Shown here: positions 52,076 through 61,890 of the stretch, one piece after another
Position numbering within the stretch: the stretch's first letter is position 1
How the letters are laid out: each line of letters opens with the position of its first letter
Origin: an uncultured Aliiroseovarius sp.
GTDB lineage: Bacteria; Pseudomonadota; Alphaproteobacteria; Rhodobacterales; Rhodobacteraceae
DNA: 64,000 nucleotides
Direction of reading: 5' to 3'
Assembly: GCF_947492455.1 (NCBI RefSeq)
Contig: NZ_CANLNB010000001.1
Span: 496,001-560,000 of the forward strand
Program-made: the position numbers and the translations under genes
The notes under the pieces: generated by a model
What the model saw: only the letters and a program-made list of their open reading frames with translations
Databases searched by the model: none
What the model was told of the DNA's origin: nothing

Positions 52076-53110
52076 ATGCGAATAACCTCCGTCACGTGTA
52101 TGCGAAATGAAGCGCAGTTCATTCTTGAGTGGGTCGCCTACCACCGGATGATTGGAATCAATGATCCCATCGTGTTCTCGAATGCCTGCACTGACGGAAC
52201 CGACCTGATGCTTGAACGCCTCGACGAGATGGGGTTGATCCGGCATTTGCCCAATCCCACCATGATGACGGGTGGCAGAATGCATATCATCGCCGCGCTG
52301 CGTTACCTGAACACAGGAAACCGGCTTGCGCGGTCGGATTGGGTTGTCTCGATGGATGTTGACGAGTTCATTAACATTAAAGTGGGTAACGGGCATCTGG
52401 AAGATCTTTTCGATGCAGTGCCCGACGCAAATCTGATCTCGTTGTCACAGCAGAATTTTGGCCATGGCGGCAAATTTGACTATGTTGACGATCTGCAAAT
52501 CTCGCAGTTCGAATATGGTTGGGACTTGGAAAGAAGCTATACGCGCAACCTGAATCGCCGCGGAACAAAAACTCTGACCCATCAATCGTCTCGCCCGACA
52601 TCATGGGGAAATCACTCGCCTGTTTTTGCTGCCGATCAGTTAGAGTACCTACGCCCTGTGAATGGGTCCGGAGAAGACATTTCGCATGTCAACATGACGA
52701 ATACAGTAAAAGCACTGATCACCCCGAATTACGGTTTTGGTCTGGTTCAGCTCAATCACTATGCTGTGCGTTCGATTGATAGCTATCTTCTGAAAGTGGC
52801 TCGCGGCTCTTCTGCGCATCCCGACCGGCCGTATGAAATGACGTATTGGCGCAAGTACGATCACAACGATCATCATGATCAGTCTATCATGCGGCACGCA
52901 GATGATCTGGAAACCGCCAAGAAAGACTTGCTTCGCGATCCAGAACTGAAACAACTGCACATGGCGGCGGTTGAGAACGCGCATGGGCTGATCGCTGAGC
53001 TGAAGGAAAGCGAGCAGGTTCGGTCATTGCTGAACCGTATCCGGCGCTATACTCGGCGAAATCCTGGCCTTCTTGCAGCGCCGAAAGAGGCGACACCCGC
53101 CGCCGAGTAA
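52076..53110 (+). CDS. GT2-type glycosyltransferase, paralogue 1
   Basis: A 344-residue protein. MRITSVTCMRNEAQFILEWVAYHRMIG is the typical first strand of this 'Glyco_tranf_2_4' group; CTDGTDLMLERLDEMG follows, and SMDVDEFINIKVG is the metal-binding D-x-D-E. The middle has LVQLNHYAVRS, shared with paralogues 2 and 3. AAGG lies upstream of the ATG. It faces the sulfotransferase gene at 53130. Confidence 0.82.
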   Translation: MRITSVTCMRNEAQFILEWVAYHRMIGINDPIVFSNACTDGTDLMLERLDEMGLIRHLPNPTMMTGGRMHIIAALRYLNTGNRLARSDWVVSMDVDEFINIKVGNGHLEDLFDAVPDANLISLSQQNFGHGGKFDYVDDLQISQFEYGWDLERSYTRNLNRRGTKTLTHQSSRPTSWGNHSPVFAADQLEYLRPVNGSGEDISHVNMTNTVKALITPNYGFGLVQLNHYAVRSIDSYLLKVARGSSAHPDRPYEMTYWRKYDHNDHHDQSIMRHADDLETAKKDLLRDPELKQLHMAAVENAHGLIAELKESEQVRSLLNRIRRYTRRNPGLLAAPKEATPAAE

Positions 53111-53129
53111 TCCGCGTTGGGCCACTGCC

Positions 53130-53957
53130 CTATAGCGAAATCTCGGCATCGGGCAAACAGTCGTCTACCCACTTGTTGTCCGTTGCGTAGCCAAGCTTGA
53201 TCAGTGCATCGCCATATTTCTGCGCATAGATCTCGGCGACTTCGCGGGGCAGCTTGCTGCGCCATTGCTCGCGTGCGCCGCTGGCGACGTGTGTTTTAAC
53301 TTTGCGCGTCCGGTTCGCGCGGTCTGAGATCCCGCCGAACAGGCTGTTGTTCCAATAGGATTGAACCAAGGCATCCGTATCGAACCCATCAACATTCATC
53401 ATCTCGACGGCGGCACGGAAACGCGCGCAGTCATGATCTTCGATCAATTGCTCATAGCGAAGATCCACCACGTTTTGGTGCCCGTATGGCCACGCCATCA
53501 TGTCATTTAAAGTGCCCGCGTGCTTCCCATCCATCTCGAACAGCATTTGAGAGATACGGTCGGGCTCTGCAGCGATCTTCTGATGGTAGGACGCACCGCC
53601 GAATTTCGGTCGCGCACGGTAGAGCCACGCCTCGTGAGAATGATTGGGCTTCAGGTGGTATCGGTAGCCCGAGATCAAGACATCGCGCGGATCGCGGATC
53701 ACATGGAAGAAGCGCGCCCGCGGATCGTCGTAGAACTGCGTTGGGAAACGCGAATCCCAACTGACGCAAAGCGCCGGGCCAGTCTCTGGAAGGGCTTCCG
53801 CAAGATCGGTTTTCGGCGACATTCGTACAGTGGTGATGTCGTTGGGATCAGTGTACTTCCTGAAGGTCCGGCGCATCCAAATGGTGCCCGTTTTGTGATG
53901 CGTCCCAACACAGAGAAAACGCGGCCTTCCGGCGCCTTGGTCATTCGTAGAGGTCAC
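53130..53957 (-). CDS. Sulfotransferase family protein
   Basis: A 275-residue protein with the PAPS-binding loop VGTHHKTGTIWMRRTF (17-32) and the 3'-phosphate motif VIRDPRDVLISGYRYHL (86-102). Cytoplasmic or Golgi-type sulfotransferases share these motifs. GTG 53957 with GAGG upstream is the likely start. It lies downstream of two GT2-type genes in the same direction and could sulfate the glycan they build. Confidence 0.85.
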   Translation of the reverse strand: MTSTNDQGAGRPRFLCVGTHHKTGTIWMRRTFRKYTDPNDITTVRMSPKTDLAEALPETGPALCVSWDSRFPTQFYDDPRARFFHVIRDPRDVLISGYRYHLKPNHSHEAWLYRARPKFGGASYHQKIAAEPDRISQMLFEMDGKHAGTLNDMMAWPYGHQNVVDLRYEQLIEDHDCARFRAAVEMMNVDGFDTDALVQSYWNNSLFGGISDRANRTRKVKTHVASGAREQWRSKLPREVAEIYAQKYGDALIKLGYATDNKWVDDCLPDAEISL

Positions 53958-54061
53958 AGTTAAATCCTCAAATTCTGGCAGCAGTAATCAAGACGCTGGT
54001 TTCCGCGTTCCGTGCTGAGATAAATTGGCGTGGTATGCAAAGGCACGACCTTGCACCCCCC

Positions 54062-55081
54062 TCATGCATTGTCTGGGAGCACCCCAGTGTCCACGAACTC
54101 CTGATATTCCGGCATGTCCAGCTGATAGTCCAAGGCCCGGCGTGCACAGTAATGGCTTGCGCGTACCAACGCTGCCAGATCGGCATCTTCCAGCCAGCTG
54201 TTCATCAGAGGTCGAATGCCATCGGTTCGGATCGAGCTGTCGGGGTTCGTGTTGATATCGTACCTCCCGAAATACTCCATATCGATCCGATCTTTGTTTT
54301 TTGAGTTGGCAGTGCCGCGCAGCCGCTTAAGCAGAAATTCTTCCCGGCTTTTAATCGCATAGTGGTTCACCTGCGCGCCTTTTCCGGTCACGTTATCTTT
54401 GCTTCCGCGCCAGCCCTTTTCCAGAATGCGCCCGCCCATCGGGCGCCCGTCGGCATTGGTCCAGCGCGCCATGTCGGAGGTAATCTCGCGGTGCTTAAGG
54501 AACTTCGGGCGGTGTACGCCGAAGAAGTCAAAGACCTCGGGGCGAAACAGGGTCTTGAAGCCCCAAACCAACCCGTTCTCTGGTCTTTCGAAGGTCGATC
54601 CGTGCGTGAAGCGCTCGGTGACAAGCGTGCTTTCGTCCCAGTGTGCATGTCCGGACGAGCCCATCAGTCGCCAGTTGATCGAAATGGCATCCGGGGCACC
54701 GCAGTTTTCGATCAACGCATCAACACTACCGTCGCCAACATGAACATTCAGGAATTCGTCGGCATCGACAATCAGGACCCAGTCTGCGCTGCGGACCCAA
54801 GGCATCTTATTTGCTCTTGAATAAGCAGACCGCTGTGGGTCCATCCGCGGACCTTGCGGGTTGTCGAAGTGTCGGATCACGCCCATCTGGTCCAATCGGT
54901 TCAGGATCAGATTGGTGCCATCGGTGCAGTCGTTGGAGAAGATGCAGAAATCATCGATGCCGATCGAACGATGATAAGCGAGCCATTCCAGAATATAGGG
55001 GGCCTCGTTTTTCATCGTGGATACAAGGACTTTGCGTCCTGCGTTAGGAAGGGGGGCTGTGCCTGTCATCTCTGTCCTCAT
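54062..55081 (-). CDS. GT2-type glycosyltransferase, paralogue 2
   Basis: A 339-residue relative of the genes at 52076 and 55078: VLVSTMKNEAPYILEWLAYHRSIGIDDF, CTDGTNLILNRLDQMG, LIVDADEFLNVHVG (metal site) and QVNHYAIKS. It overlaps the upstream paralogue by four bases (ATGA). ATG 55081 or the ATG five codons on could be the start. Donor and acceptor are unknown. Confidence 0.82.
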   Translation of the reverse strand: MRTEMTGTAPLPNAGRKVLVSTMKNEAPYILEWLAYHRSIGIDDFCIFSNDCTDGTNLILNRLDQMGVIRHFDNPQGPRMDPQRSAYSRANKMPWVRSADWVLIVDADEFLNVHVGDGSVDALIENCGAPDAISINWRLMGSSGHAHWDESTLVTERFTHGSTFERPENGLVWGFKTLFRPEVFDFFGVHRPKFLKHREITSDMARWTNADGRPMGGRILEKGWRGSKDNVTGKGAQVNHYAIKSREEFLLKRLRGTANSKNKDRIDMEYFGRYDINTNPDSSIRTDGIRPLMNSWLEDADLAALVRASHYCARRALDYQLDMPEYQEFVDTGVLPDNA

Positions 55082-56571
55082 CCATTCGAGGTTTCGGGCG
55101 TGTCATCAGGCTTTTTCGGTGCCTGTGAATCACCTTTTTCCTGCCCCGTCTTTTTAATGATCTTGTTGAAGGTCTCTACCTTTCGCACCAGCCGCGCCAC
55201 CTTCGGATCATCTTTGTCCGCAGCCTGTGCCGCTAAGAGCATCTTTTGCGTTCGCTCTTTGGCGAGGGGCACGCCCAGACCGGCAGCGGCCTCGTTTAAG
55301 CCGGCGTCGGGCTGAAGGAAGGGATTTTGGGCCAGATTTTCGCTCTCGTCGTTGCCACGACCGGTCAGCTGATTGGGGTCGAGGGTTTTGTCCGGGTCCT
55401 GCCCGGCAAGCTTCAGAAGCTCGCGCCGTGTCTCGCCCTTCTTTGCGGTCTGGGTTTGCGAAATCATCTTGGCGATCTCGGCGTCCGGCACGCCCTGCTT
55501 TTGCAGCTCTACTACCTTCGCCTGCCATTCTTTCGGCAGGTGCTGGACAAAGAGAACCTCGTCCAGCCGGTCGATTGGAACCTCAGAGGCCTGCTTCAGT
55601 TCGGTTAGCCAAGGGTCGTATTCGCCGCTTTCACGCAGCATGCGCACACGGCCTTCGTGATATTCCAAAGCTTTGTCCTGCAACTCGCGCATGACCGGGT
55701 CAGAAAGGATTTCTTGCATCTTGCGCTTGGTGCCGCGCAGATGACGAAGCGCATTGGTTGCTTCTTTTTCGTTCCGGTCAAACAGCGCGAAATAGGCGGC
55801 GTTATACTTGTCGGGCTTGTTGTTCACGTTGCCCCGAACGCGCCGCAGCAGGTAGGCTTCGTAGGATTTGACCGCATAGTGGTTCAGTTCCACCCAGTCA
55901 TAGCCAAGGGTCGGTTTCGTCGAGCGCCACCCCGAGAGCGAGAACTCATCCGGCATCGGTTTGCCTGATCCGTTCAGCCACAACTGGTCCAGCATCAGCT
56001 TTGCATTGGCGGGCTCTTTCCGGGCCTTCTTAATGTGCGGCCGATGGATGCCCAGCTTCATATCGCGATAGGGGCGAAACATGGTTTTGACCCCCCATCC
56101 CTTGCGGAACTTGTCAGGCGCGCCATGCGTGTAGGTTTCCGTCACCAGCCCCGGGTTCCAATCTGTGACGCCGTTCGAGCCGAAGAACCGCCATGTGATG
56201 GCAATGGCGCTGACGTCATCACCGATGCGATCTGCTAGGTCTGACACCCGACCACGCCCGACCTTGATGGATACGAACTCGTCCGCGTCCATCGTCAGGA
56301 TCCATTCGCTGTCAAGAACCTCAGGGTTCTTTGTTCCCAGCATCAGGGCGTGCGGTTGCGGCTTGCTGCCTTCAGGCACATCGTTTCGGAAATGCTGAAC
56401 CCATCCCAGCTCTTCCAGACGGATCAGCATGTCATCCGTGCCGTCGCTGCAATTGTTGGTGTAGACGACAATGTTATCGAAGCCGATATGCTTGTGATAC
56501 GCGACCCATTCCACAAGCGAATGGCCCTCGTCCTTCATCATGGACATAATCGTAAATCGGTGCTTGGGCAT
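55078..56571 (-). CDS. GT2-type glycosyltransferase, paralogue 3, with long C-terminal extension
   Basis: A 497-residue protein. The first 290 residues match paralogues 1 and 2 (FTIMSMMKDEGHSLVEWVAYHKHIG, CSDGTDDMLIRLEELG, TMDADEFVSIKVG, ELNHYAVKS). The last 200 residues are extra: a helical, charged segment with EVPIDRLDEVLFVQHLPKEW and then a low-complexity acidic/polar tail. Such a tail could bind a partner or membrane. ATG 56571 has GGAGGG upstream. First gene of a run with paralogue 2. Confidence 0.82.
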   Translation of the reverse strand: MPKHRFTIMSMMKDEGHSLVEWVAYHKHIGFDNIVVYTNNCSDGTDDMLIRLEELGWVQHFRNDVPEGSKPQPHALMLGTKNPEVLDSEWILTMDADEFVSIKVGRGRVSDLADRIGDDVSAIAITWRFFGSNGVTDWNPGLVTETYTHGAPDKFRKGWGVKTMFRPYRDMKLGIHRPHIKKARKEPANAKLMLDQLWLNGSGKPMPDEFSLSGWRSTKPTLGYDWVELNHYAVKSYEAYLLRRVRGNVNNKPDKYNAAYFALFDRNEKEATNALRHLRGTKRKMQEILSDPVMRELQDKALEYHEGRVRMLRESGEYDPWLTELKQASEVPIDRLDEVLFVQHLPKEWQAKVVELQKQGVPDAEIAKMISQTQTAKKGETRRELLKLAGQDPDKTLDPNQLTGRGNDESENLAQNPFLQPDAGLNEAAAGLGVPLAKERTQKMLLAAQAADKDDPKVARLVRKVETFNKIIKKTGQEKGDSQAPKKPDDTPETSNG

Positions 56572-57060
56572 GCGCCCTCCATCTTTATACACCCGAGCAA
56601 ACCAGTTCGATTGCGCAAGTCAGTTTGTGTAAGTGTATGTGGTCGCCTGTAAATCTTTTGGAGCAGCTTAGCCCTCTAGCCAGCCAATAGACTACCAGAC
56701 TCAGTTTAGATGTCCACAGATGCAGCTGCCCCAGCGATGAAAGACAGAGTTTTGCAGGTCGACATCTGGAGTTGACCGCCTGGTTGCGCTCGGATCGCTG
56801 AAGGACAGGGAAATATCCCCCGAGATCAAGGCATTGGAGCGATTCGCATTGGTTCATTTGATGGGCGTAAATGTGGCGCCGGTGGACCAGTGATTCTGCT
56901 TTTTAGGGCAAGCGCGATGTAATTACCTGTCCAAAAGTATAGGTGGTCAGTGGAAATGCCACAATTTGCGCACAATCCCGGCACTTTTTTCCTTCTTACC
57001 GGCAAAGTTGCCCGTTAAGGTTTAAAGCGTATCGAGTTTTCTTAATCTTGAGCAGGTATA
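56572..57060. other. 489 bp intergenic region
   Basis: Between divergent genes (GT paralogue 3 and the TadE-like gene). Promoters for both are expected. A small gtggaaatgccac hairpin lies near 56951-56963. I saw no gene or clear promoter boxes. A sigma-54-like reading of this region lacks the required GG. Confidence 0.4.
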
Positions 57061-57480
57061 ATGAATATTCGGACCAAAAACAAAATTATGAATGAAGATG
57101 GATCTGCAACCGTCGAGACGGTTTTGTGGTTGCCCGTGCTGTTCATGATTTTCGTTCTGATCGTCAACGCGTCCTTCGTGTTCTACAAGCAATCGATCGC
57201 GATGCGCGTTGTGCAGGATGCCAACCGCGCGTTGTCGGTGGGGCGTATCGGAGGCGGGCTTGATAAGGCCGCGGCCGAGGCTGCCACGCAGACCTATATC
57301 AAAAACCGGATCTCGGGCTTTGCCAGCAACGGGACAGTCAAGACCACCATCGATTCGTCGACCGGGGTGATCACCACGACGGCGACAATTCCAGTGTCAG
57401 ATCTGGTCTTTAATGGAAGAATCAACCTGCTTGAGGGCTTCTCAATTTCTGCTTCATCGCAGCATTTCGTAGAGTATTGA
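57061..57480 (+). CDS. TadE-like pilus assembly protein
   Basis: A 139-residue protein with the TadE layout: a short charged start, GSATVETVLWLPVLFMIFVLIVNASFVFY (pseudopilin-like helix with Glu at +5), then QDANRALSVGRI and a beta-rich domain. TadE-type minor pseudopilins belong to tight-adherence pili. It is followed one base later by the TadG-like gene. The rest of a tad locus is not in the window. Confidence 0.82.
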   Translation: MNIRTKNKIMNEDGSATVETVLWLPVLFMIFVLIVNASFVFYKQSIAMRVVQDANRALSVGRIGGGLDKAAAEAATQTYIKNRISGFASNGTVKTTIDSSTGVITTTATIPVSDLVFNGRINLLEGFSISASSQHFVEY

Positions 57481-57481
57481 T

Positions 57482-58825
57482 GTGACCGCCATGACCCATA
57501 CCACTTTTGCACTGAACCGCATTCGCCACTTTAGAAAAAACGAAAACGGAGCCATCACGATTTTCGGATTGTTCCTTTTTGCCGCGATCGTTCTGGTCGG
57601 GGGGCTGGCGATCGACATGCACAACCTGATGACCGCGCGCACGCAGTTGCAAATCTCGGCCGACCTGACAGCGCATGCCGCGCTGTATCGCCGTGATTTT
57701 GAAACTGATCCTGCAAAGGCGAAGATTCAGGCGCTGGCGTTGGCCGAGGCAAGCATGCCGAAGTCGGCCTATGGCACTGTCATCGAAGCAAAAGACATCA
57801 CCTTCGGCAAATGGGACCCAACAACCGAGACATTTACCGCTAGCCCGAACTCGCGGTCGGCGGTGCATGTCTATTCGACGCGCCTGAATTCGAAGTCGAA
57901 CCCGGTGTCGACCTTCGTCCTGCGTGTTTTGGGCTTTATTAACTACGACATGTCGGTTCAGTCGGTGTTCGTCACCTTCCGCCCGACCTGTTTCCGAGAA
58001 GGATTCGTCGCAGAGGATCGCATCGATGTGCAGTCGAACAACGCCTATAAGAACGGGTTCTGTATCCATTCGAACGACCACGTGTCCTTGAACAACAACA
58101 ACTCGTTTGAAACGGGCACCATCGTTTCGATGCCTGACATCGGGGATGTTGATTTGCCGTCTTCCGGCTGGGAAAAGAACGTGGGTCTGCAACAAGCACT
58201 GCGCGAAGGCTATTACCGGATGCGCCTTATCAACAAACTGCACATTGCCATTCAGGGTTTGAGAGACCGCGATCCCGACTACCTGCCGGACTTCATTGAT
58301 CCGTTGGACTCGGTTAAGTACCTAACTCTTAAGAACAACGACAAACTTATGATGTCGGATCTGACCAAGGATCGGGTTCACGTTATCGGTTGCGGTAAGA
58401 ACGGTGTGCTGACGATCGACGAGCCGGTGGCCATCGACAGTGTGGTGATCGTGACTGATTGTGTAATTAAATTCGGTCAGGCGCTGAAGATCACCAACTC
58501 GGTGATCGCAACGACCAACACGGATCCCAAATCCATCAATTCGAGCTCTAGCTTCACATTGGGCAAGAATGATGGTTGCGCAGATGGTGGTGGTAGCGTG
58601 TTGATGACCATGGGAAGTGTGTCGGTTGCCTCGAAAATCCATGTGTATGGTAGCCAGATTATCGCCAAAGACGATATCACGTTCACCGCGAACGCGAATG
58701 GGATCGAGGGCGCGTCCTTCATCGCAGGTGGCGAAATTGACGGGACCGCGAATGGTGATATGGGCTTCTGCGGCACCGGGATGACCAACATCTTCGAAGC
58801 CGAATACTTCCGTCTGGCTTATTAA
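57482..58825 (+). CDS. TadG-like pilus assembly protein
   Basis: A 447-residue protein starting with the N-terminal TadG segment: GAITIFGLFLFAAIVLVGGLAIDMHNLMTARTQLQISADLTAHAA, a membrane helix and the adjoining region. The remaining part (about 160-447) is a beta-rich extracytoplasmic domain with several Cys (TCFREG, GFCIH, TDCVIKF, DGCADGG, GFCGTG) that could form disulfides. No von Willebrand domain is obvious. GTG 57482 or ATG 57491 may start it. Coupled to TadE. Confidence 0.82.
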   Translation: MTAMTHTTFALNRIRHFRKNENGAITIFGLFLFAAIVLVGGLAIDMHNLMTARTQLQISADLTAHAALYRRDFETDPAKAKIQALALAEASMPKSAYGTVIEAKDITFGKWDPTTETFTASPNSRSAVHVYSTRLNSKSNPVSTFVLRVLGFINYDMSVQSVFVTFRPTCFREGFVAEDRIDVQSNNAYKNGFCIHSNDHVSLNNNNSFETGTIVSMPDIGDVDLPSSGWEKNVGLQQALREGYYRMRLINKLHIAIQGLRDRDPDYLPDFIDPLDSVKYLTLKNNDKLMMSDLTKDRVHVIGCGKNGVLTIDEPVAIDSVVIVTDCVIKFGQALKITNSVIATTNTDPKSINSSSSFTLGKNDGCADGGGSVLMTMGSVSVASKIHVYGSQIIAKDDITFTANANGIEGASFIAGGEIDGTANGDMGFCGTGMTNIFEAEYFRLAY

Positions 58826-58840
58826 GATCATGCTTTGAAG

Positions 58841-58876
58841 AACCGGTCGGATGCGTTGCATCTGGCCGGTTTTTTC
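58841..58876 (+). terminator. Rho-independent terminator of the tadE-tadG-like pair
   Basis: aaccgg-tcggatgc and gcatctgg-ccggtt pair around a gtt loop, with small internal mismatches, then tttttcg. It lies 16 bp past the TadG-like stop. Confidence 0.85.
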
Positions 58877-58880
58877 GTGC

Positions 58881-60515
58881 CTAGTCGCGACCCTTCGGCG
58901 CTGGGCCACGATAGGCGGCGGTCAGTTCGTCCGGCACTTCCGATCCATCTTTCAGGAAGGGTAGGATGCCGCGGCGCATCGACCGCCCGCGTCCCGCTTC
59001 GATCTGGGCGTCAGACTTGGTGACGCGCTGGCTCATCCGGCGGCCCCATTGGCCGAGCATGTCGTACAGGCGGGCGATCTGGTCCTGGTGCGCGTTCCCA
59101 CGCGCCAGATCGTTCAGCTCGTCCGGGTCGGTCTCCAGATCAAACAGCATCGGGCGCAAGCCGCCTTCGGCATGCATCAGTTTGTAGCGCCCGTCAAAGA
59201 CCATAAACAGCCGCGCGTCGCGGGGGCTGACGCCCAGCTTTTCGCAGACGGGCGTGGACGAATAGTCGTACTCGCTGATCGCGAAGTTGCGCCAGTTTGG
59301 CGTTTCACCGCGCAGCCACGGCATCAGGCTGCGGCCTTCAAGGATGTGATCGGCCACGTCCCCGCCAGCCACCTCGACAAAGGTGGGGGCAAGGTCGATT
59401 GCCTCGACCAGCGCGTCGCAGGTTGTGCCGCGCGTCCTGTCCGCCGACGGGCGCGGGTCCGCGATGATCAGCGGCACTTTCACGGACGGCTCGTGGAACA
59501 GATCCTTCTCGCCCAGCCAGTGGTCGCCCAGATAATCCCCGTGGTCCGAGGTCAGGACGATCATCGTGTCATCCGCCTGTCCGGTGGCGTCCAAGTGATC
59601 CAAGATGCGGCCCAGATGATCGTCGCATTGCTTGATCAGACCCATATAGGCGGGGATCACCTTGCGGCGGACCTCGTCCTGTTGGAAGGCGGCGGCGATC
59701 TTGTTGTGCATGAAGGCGTCAAAGACGGGCTGCGCATCTTGTCGTTCGCCGTCCGAGCGTACCGCCGGGGGCACATCGTCCGGCCCGAACATGTCGTGAT
59801 AGGGCGCGGGCACGATGTACGGCCAGTGCGGCTTGATATAGCTGACATGCGCACACCACGGCCCCTTGGCCTGATCCATGAAGCGCAGGGTTTCAGATGT
59901 CAGCCACGCGGTTTCGCTGTCTTCTTCGCGGATATTGGCGGGTTTGTCGGCATTGTCGAACATCCAGCCGCTGGCAATCTCGCCATCCTCAACACCCGCA
60001 TTGGCGTTCACTGACCACGGATTTTCGGCCTCGTAGCCCTTTGATTTCAAATAAGCATTATAGGGCGAGTGCTTTTCGTCATAGAACCCGTCTGGCCCCT
60101 CGGCCCACAGCCCATCATCACGCACCCAAACGTCAAAGCCACACTCGGCCTGACGCGCGCCGATCACGCTGTCAGGCGCGATGCCAAGGCGTTTCATGCC
60201 CTCGGCATCGACCTTCATATGGGTCTTGCCCAGCAGCCAGCAATCCATCCCGGCCTCGCGCAGGTGGTCGCCCATCGTGTGTTCACCGACGCGCAGCGGG
60301 AAGCCGTTCCACTGCGCCCCGTGGGACGAGGCATAGCGCCCGGTATAGGTGCTCATCCGGCTGGCGCCACAGATCGGCGACTGCACATAGCAGTTGGTAA
60401 ACCGCACCCCGCGCGCCGCCACGCGGTCGAAATTGGGGGTCTTCAGCGTCGGGTGACCGGCACAGCTGAGGTAATCAAACCGCAGCTGATCATACATGAT
60501 GAAAAGAATGTTCAT
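58881..60515 (-). CDS. Sulfatase family hydrolase
   Basis: A 544-residue alkaline-phosphatase-fold enzyme. The sulfatase motif is C49GASR53 in SPICGASRMSTYTGRYASSHG; C49 would be converted to formylglycine. Metal ligands are in LFIMYDQLRFDYL (N-terminal Asp) and VLTSDHGDYLGDHW. No signal peptide is seen, so a cytoplasmic enzyme is suggested. The substrate could be a sulfated sugar, choline sulfate or a phosphonate ester. It reads in the same direction as the UbiH-family gene, 62 bp downstream of it. Confidence 0.88.
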   Translation of the reverse strand: MNILFIMYDQLRFDYLSCAGHPTLKTPNFDRVAARGVRFTNCYVQSPICGASRMSTYTGRYASSHGAQWNGFPLRVGEHTMGDHLREAGMDCWLLGKTHMKVDAEGMKRLGIAPDSVIGARQAECGFDVWVRDDGLWAEGPDGFYDEKHSPYNAYLKSKGYEAENPWSVNANAGVEDGEIASGWMFDNADKPANIREEDSETAWLTSETLRFMDQAKGPWCAHVSYIKPHWPYIVPAPYHDMFGPDDVPPAVRSDGERQDAQPVFDAFMHNKIAAAFQQDEVRRKVIPAYMGLIKQCDDHLGRILDHLDATGQADDTMIVLTSDHGDYLGDHWLGEKDLFHEPSVKVPLIIADPRPSADRTRGTTCDALVEAIDLAPTFVEVAGGDVADHILEGRSLMPWLRGETPNWRNFAISEYDYSSTPVCEKLGVSPRDARLFMVFDGRYKLMHAEGGLRPMLFDLETDPDELNDLARGNAHQDQIARLYDMLGQWGRRMSQRVTKSDAQIEAGRGRSMRRGILPFLKDGSEVPDELTAAYRGPAPKGRD

Positions 60516-60577
60516 GCCTGTCCTCCCGTGACGTTTACGGCACGGTAGGGCAGGGGAGGCCGATCAGCAATGGGCGA

Positions 60578-61804
60578 TCAGATTTGGCGGCCTTGAAGCA
60601 GCCGCGGCAGGTCGCCGGTCAGGCCAGCGGCCTCGCGGATGAAGTTGCGGCGCAGGCCGGGCATGGCGTTCACCGCGCCCAGCCCGATGTCGCGGGCCAC
60701 GCGCAGGATCGGATTGTCGTTCGAGAACAAGCGGTTGGTTGCCTCGGTCATCATCACCATCTGGGACACGTCCCAGCGACGCCATTGCTGATAGCGCTCC
60801 AGTACATCCAGACGGCCAATGTCTTCACCACGTCGACGGGCCAGGGTCAGAACCTCGGCCAGCGCGGCCACATCCTTGAGGCCCGCGTTCAACCCTTGCC
60901 CCGCAATCGGGTGCATCCCGTGGGCCGCGTCGCCAACCAAGGCCAGACGATCCGCGATAAAGCTGTTCGCCACTGTCAGGTTCAGCGGATAGGTGAACCG
61001 CTTTCCGGCCAGGCTGATCTCGCCCAGGAAGGACCCGAACCGAGGGCGCAGCTCTTCCAAATACCCTTCGTCGTCCAGCGCATGAATCCGCGCGGCTTCG
61101 TCATGTGTTTCGGTCCACACAATCGAGCATTGATTGCCCGGTAACGGCAGGATCGCCAAGGGGCCGGCGGGCATGAAGAACTGATGAGCCACGCCGTTAT
61201 GCGGCAGCTCGTGATCAATGGCGCAAACCAAGGATGTCTGTCCGTAATCATGCCCGTGCCGCTTGATGCCCGCGCGTTCACCCGTTCCAGTCCTACGCCC
61301 GTCACAGCCGACAACCATCTTCCCGGTCAGGCGCTTGCCGGATGCCAGCTCCAACGTGACCGAGGCAGGGTCGATCACCTGATCCACCACCGTATCCTGA
61401 TCAATCAGCGTGACATTCGGATGCGCCTCGACCGCGTCCAAGAAGGCGCGGGATAGGAAGCGGTCCTCGACCATGTATCCCATCGGGCCTTCGTCGATCT
61501 CGGCGTGGTCGAACTCCAGCACAAACGGGCCGGGGCCTTCACCGGGGCGACCGTCGGAAATGCGGATGTCCAGAAGCGGTTGGGCGTGTTCCGAAACCTG
61601 CGGCCAAACGCCAAGCGCCACCAGCAGTCGTTGCGATGCCAAAGCCAGCGCATAGCCGCGCCCGTCAAAGTCATCACCCCCGCGTGCACCCTTCGGCAAC
61701 GCATCAATCATGGTCACCTTAAATCCGGTGTCCCCAAGGGCCAGCGCAAGGGCCGGGCCGTTCAGGCCCCCACCCACGATCAGGATATCGGCATCATGTG
61801 TCAT
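60578..61804 (-). CDS. UbiH/COQ6-family FAD monooxygenase
   Basis: A 408-residue flavoprotein. The FAD motif ILIVGGGLNGPALALAL starts at residue 6; VGCDGRRTG is the middle motif; LVGDAAHGMHPIAGQGLNAGLKD is the UbiH/COQ6 fingerprint. It probably hydroxylates a ubiquinone precursor ring. Which ring position is not readable. ATG 61804 has AGAGGG upstream. Divergent from the amidase gene. Confidence 0.9.
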   Translation of the reverse strand: MTHDADILIVGGGLNGPALALALGDTGFKVTMIDALPKGARGGDDFDGRGYALALASQRLLVALGVWPQVSEHAQPLLDIRISDGRPGEGPGPFVLEFDHAEIDEGPMGYMVEDRFLSRAFLDAVEAHPNVTLIDQDTVVDQVIDPASVTLELASGKRLTGKMVVGCDGRRTGTGERAGIKRHGHDYGQTSLVCAIDHELPHNGVAHQFFMPAGPLAILPLPGNQCSIVWTETHDEAARIHALDDEGYLEELRPRFGSFLGEISLAGKRFTYPLNLTVANSFIADRLALVGDAAHGMHPIAGQGLNAGLKDVAALAEVLTLARRRGEDIGRLDVLERYQQWRRWDVSQMVMMTEATNRLFSNDNPILRVARDIGLGAVNAMPGLRRNFIREAAGLTGDLPRLLQGRQI

Positions 61805-61890
61805 ACCCTCTTTCTGCCCCCGCTGTTTGGGATTGTCCATGCGTCGTCCTGTCGTTACCGTCCATCGGACAGGGAAAAACGGAGGCTGGG

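Noticed and set aside
56930-56990. Sigma-54-type promoter before the TadE-like gene
   Set aside because: The spacing looked close, but the essential GG of the -24 box is missing.
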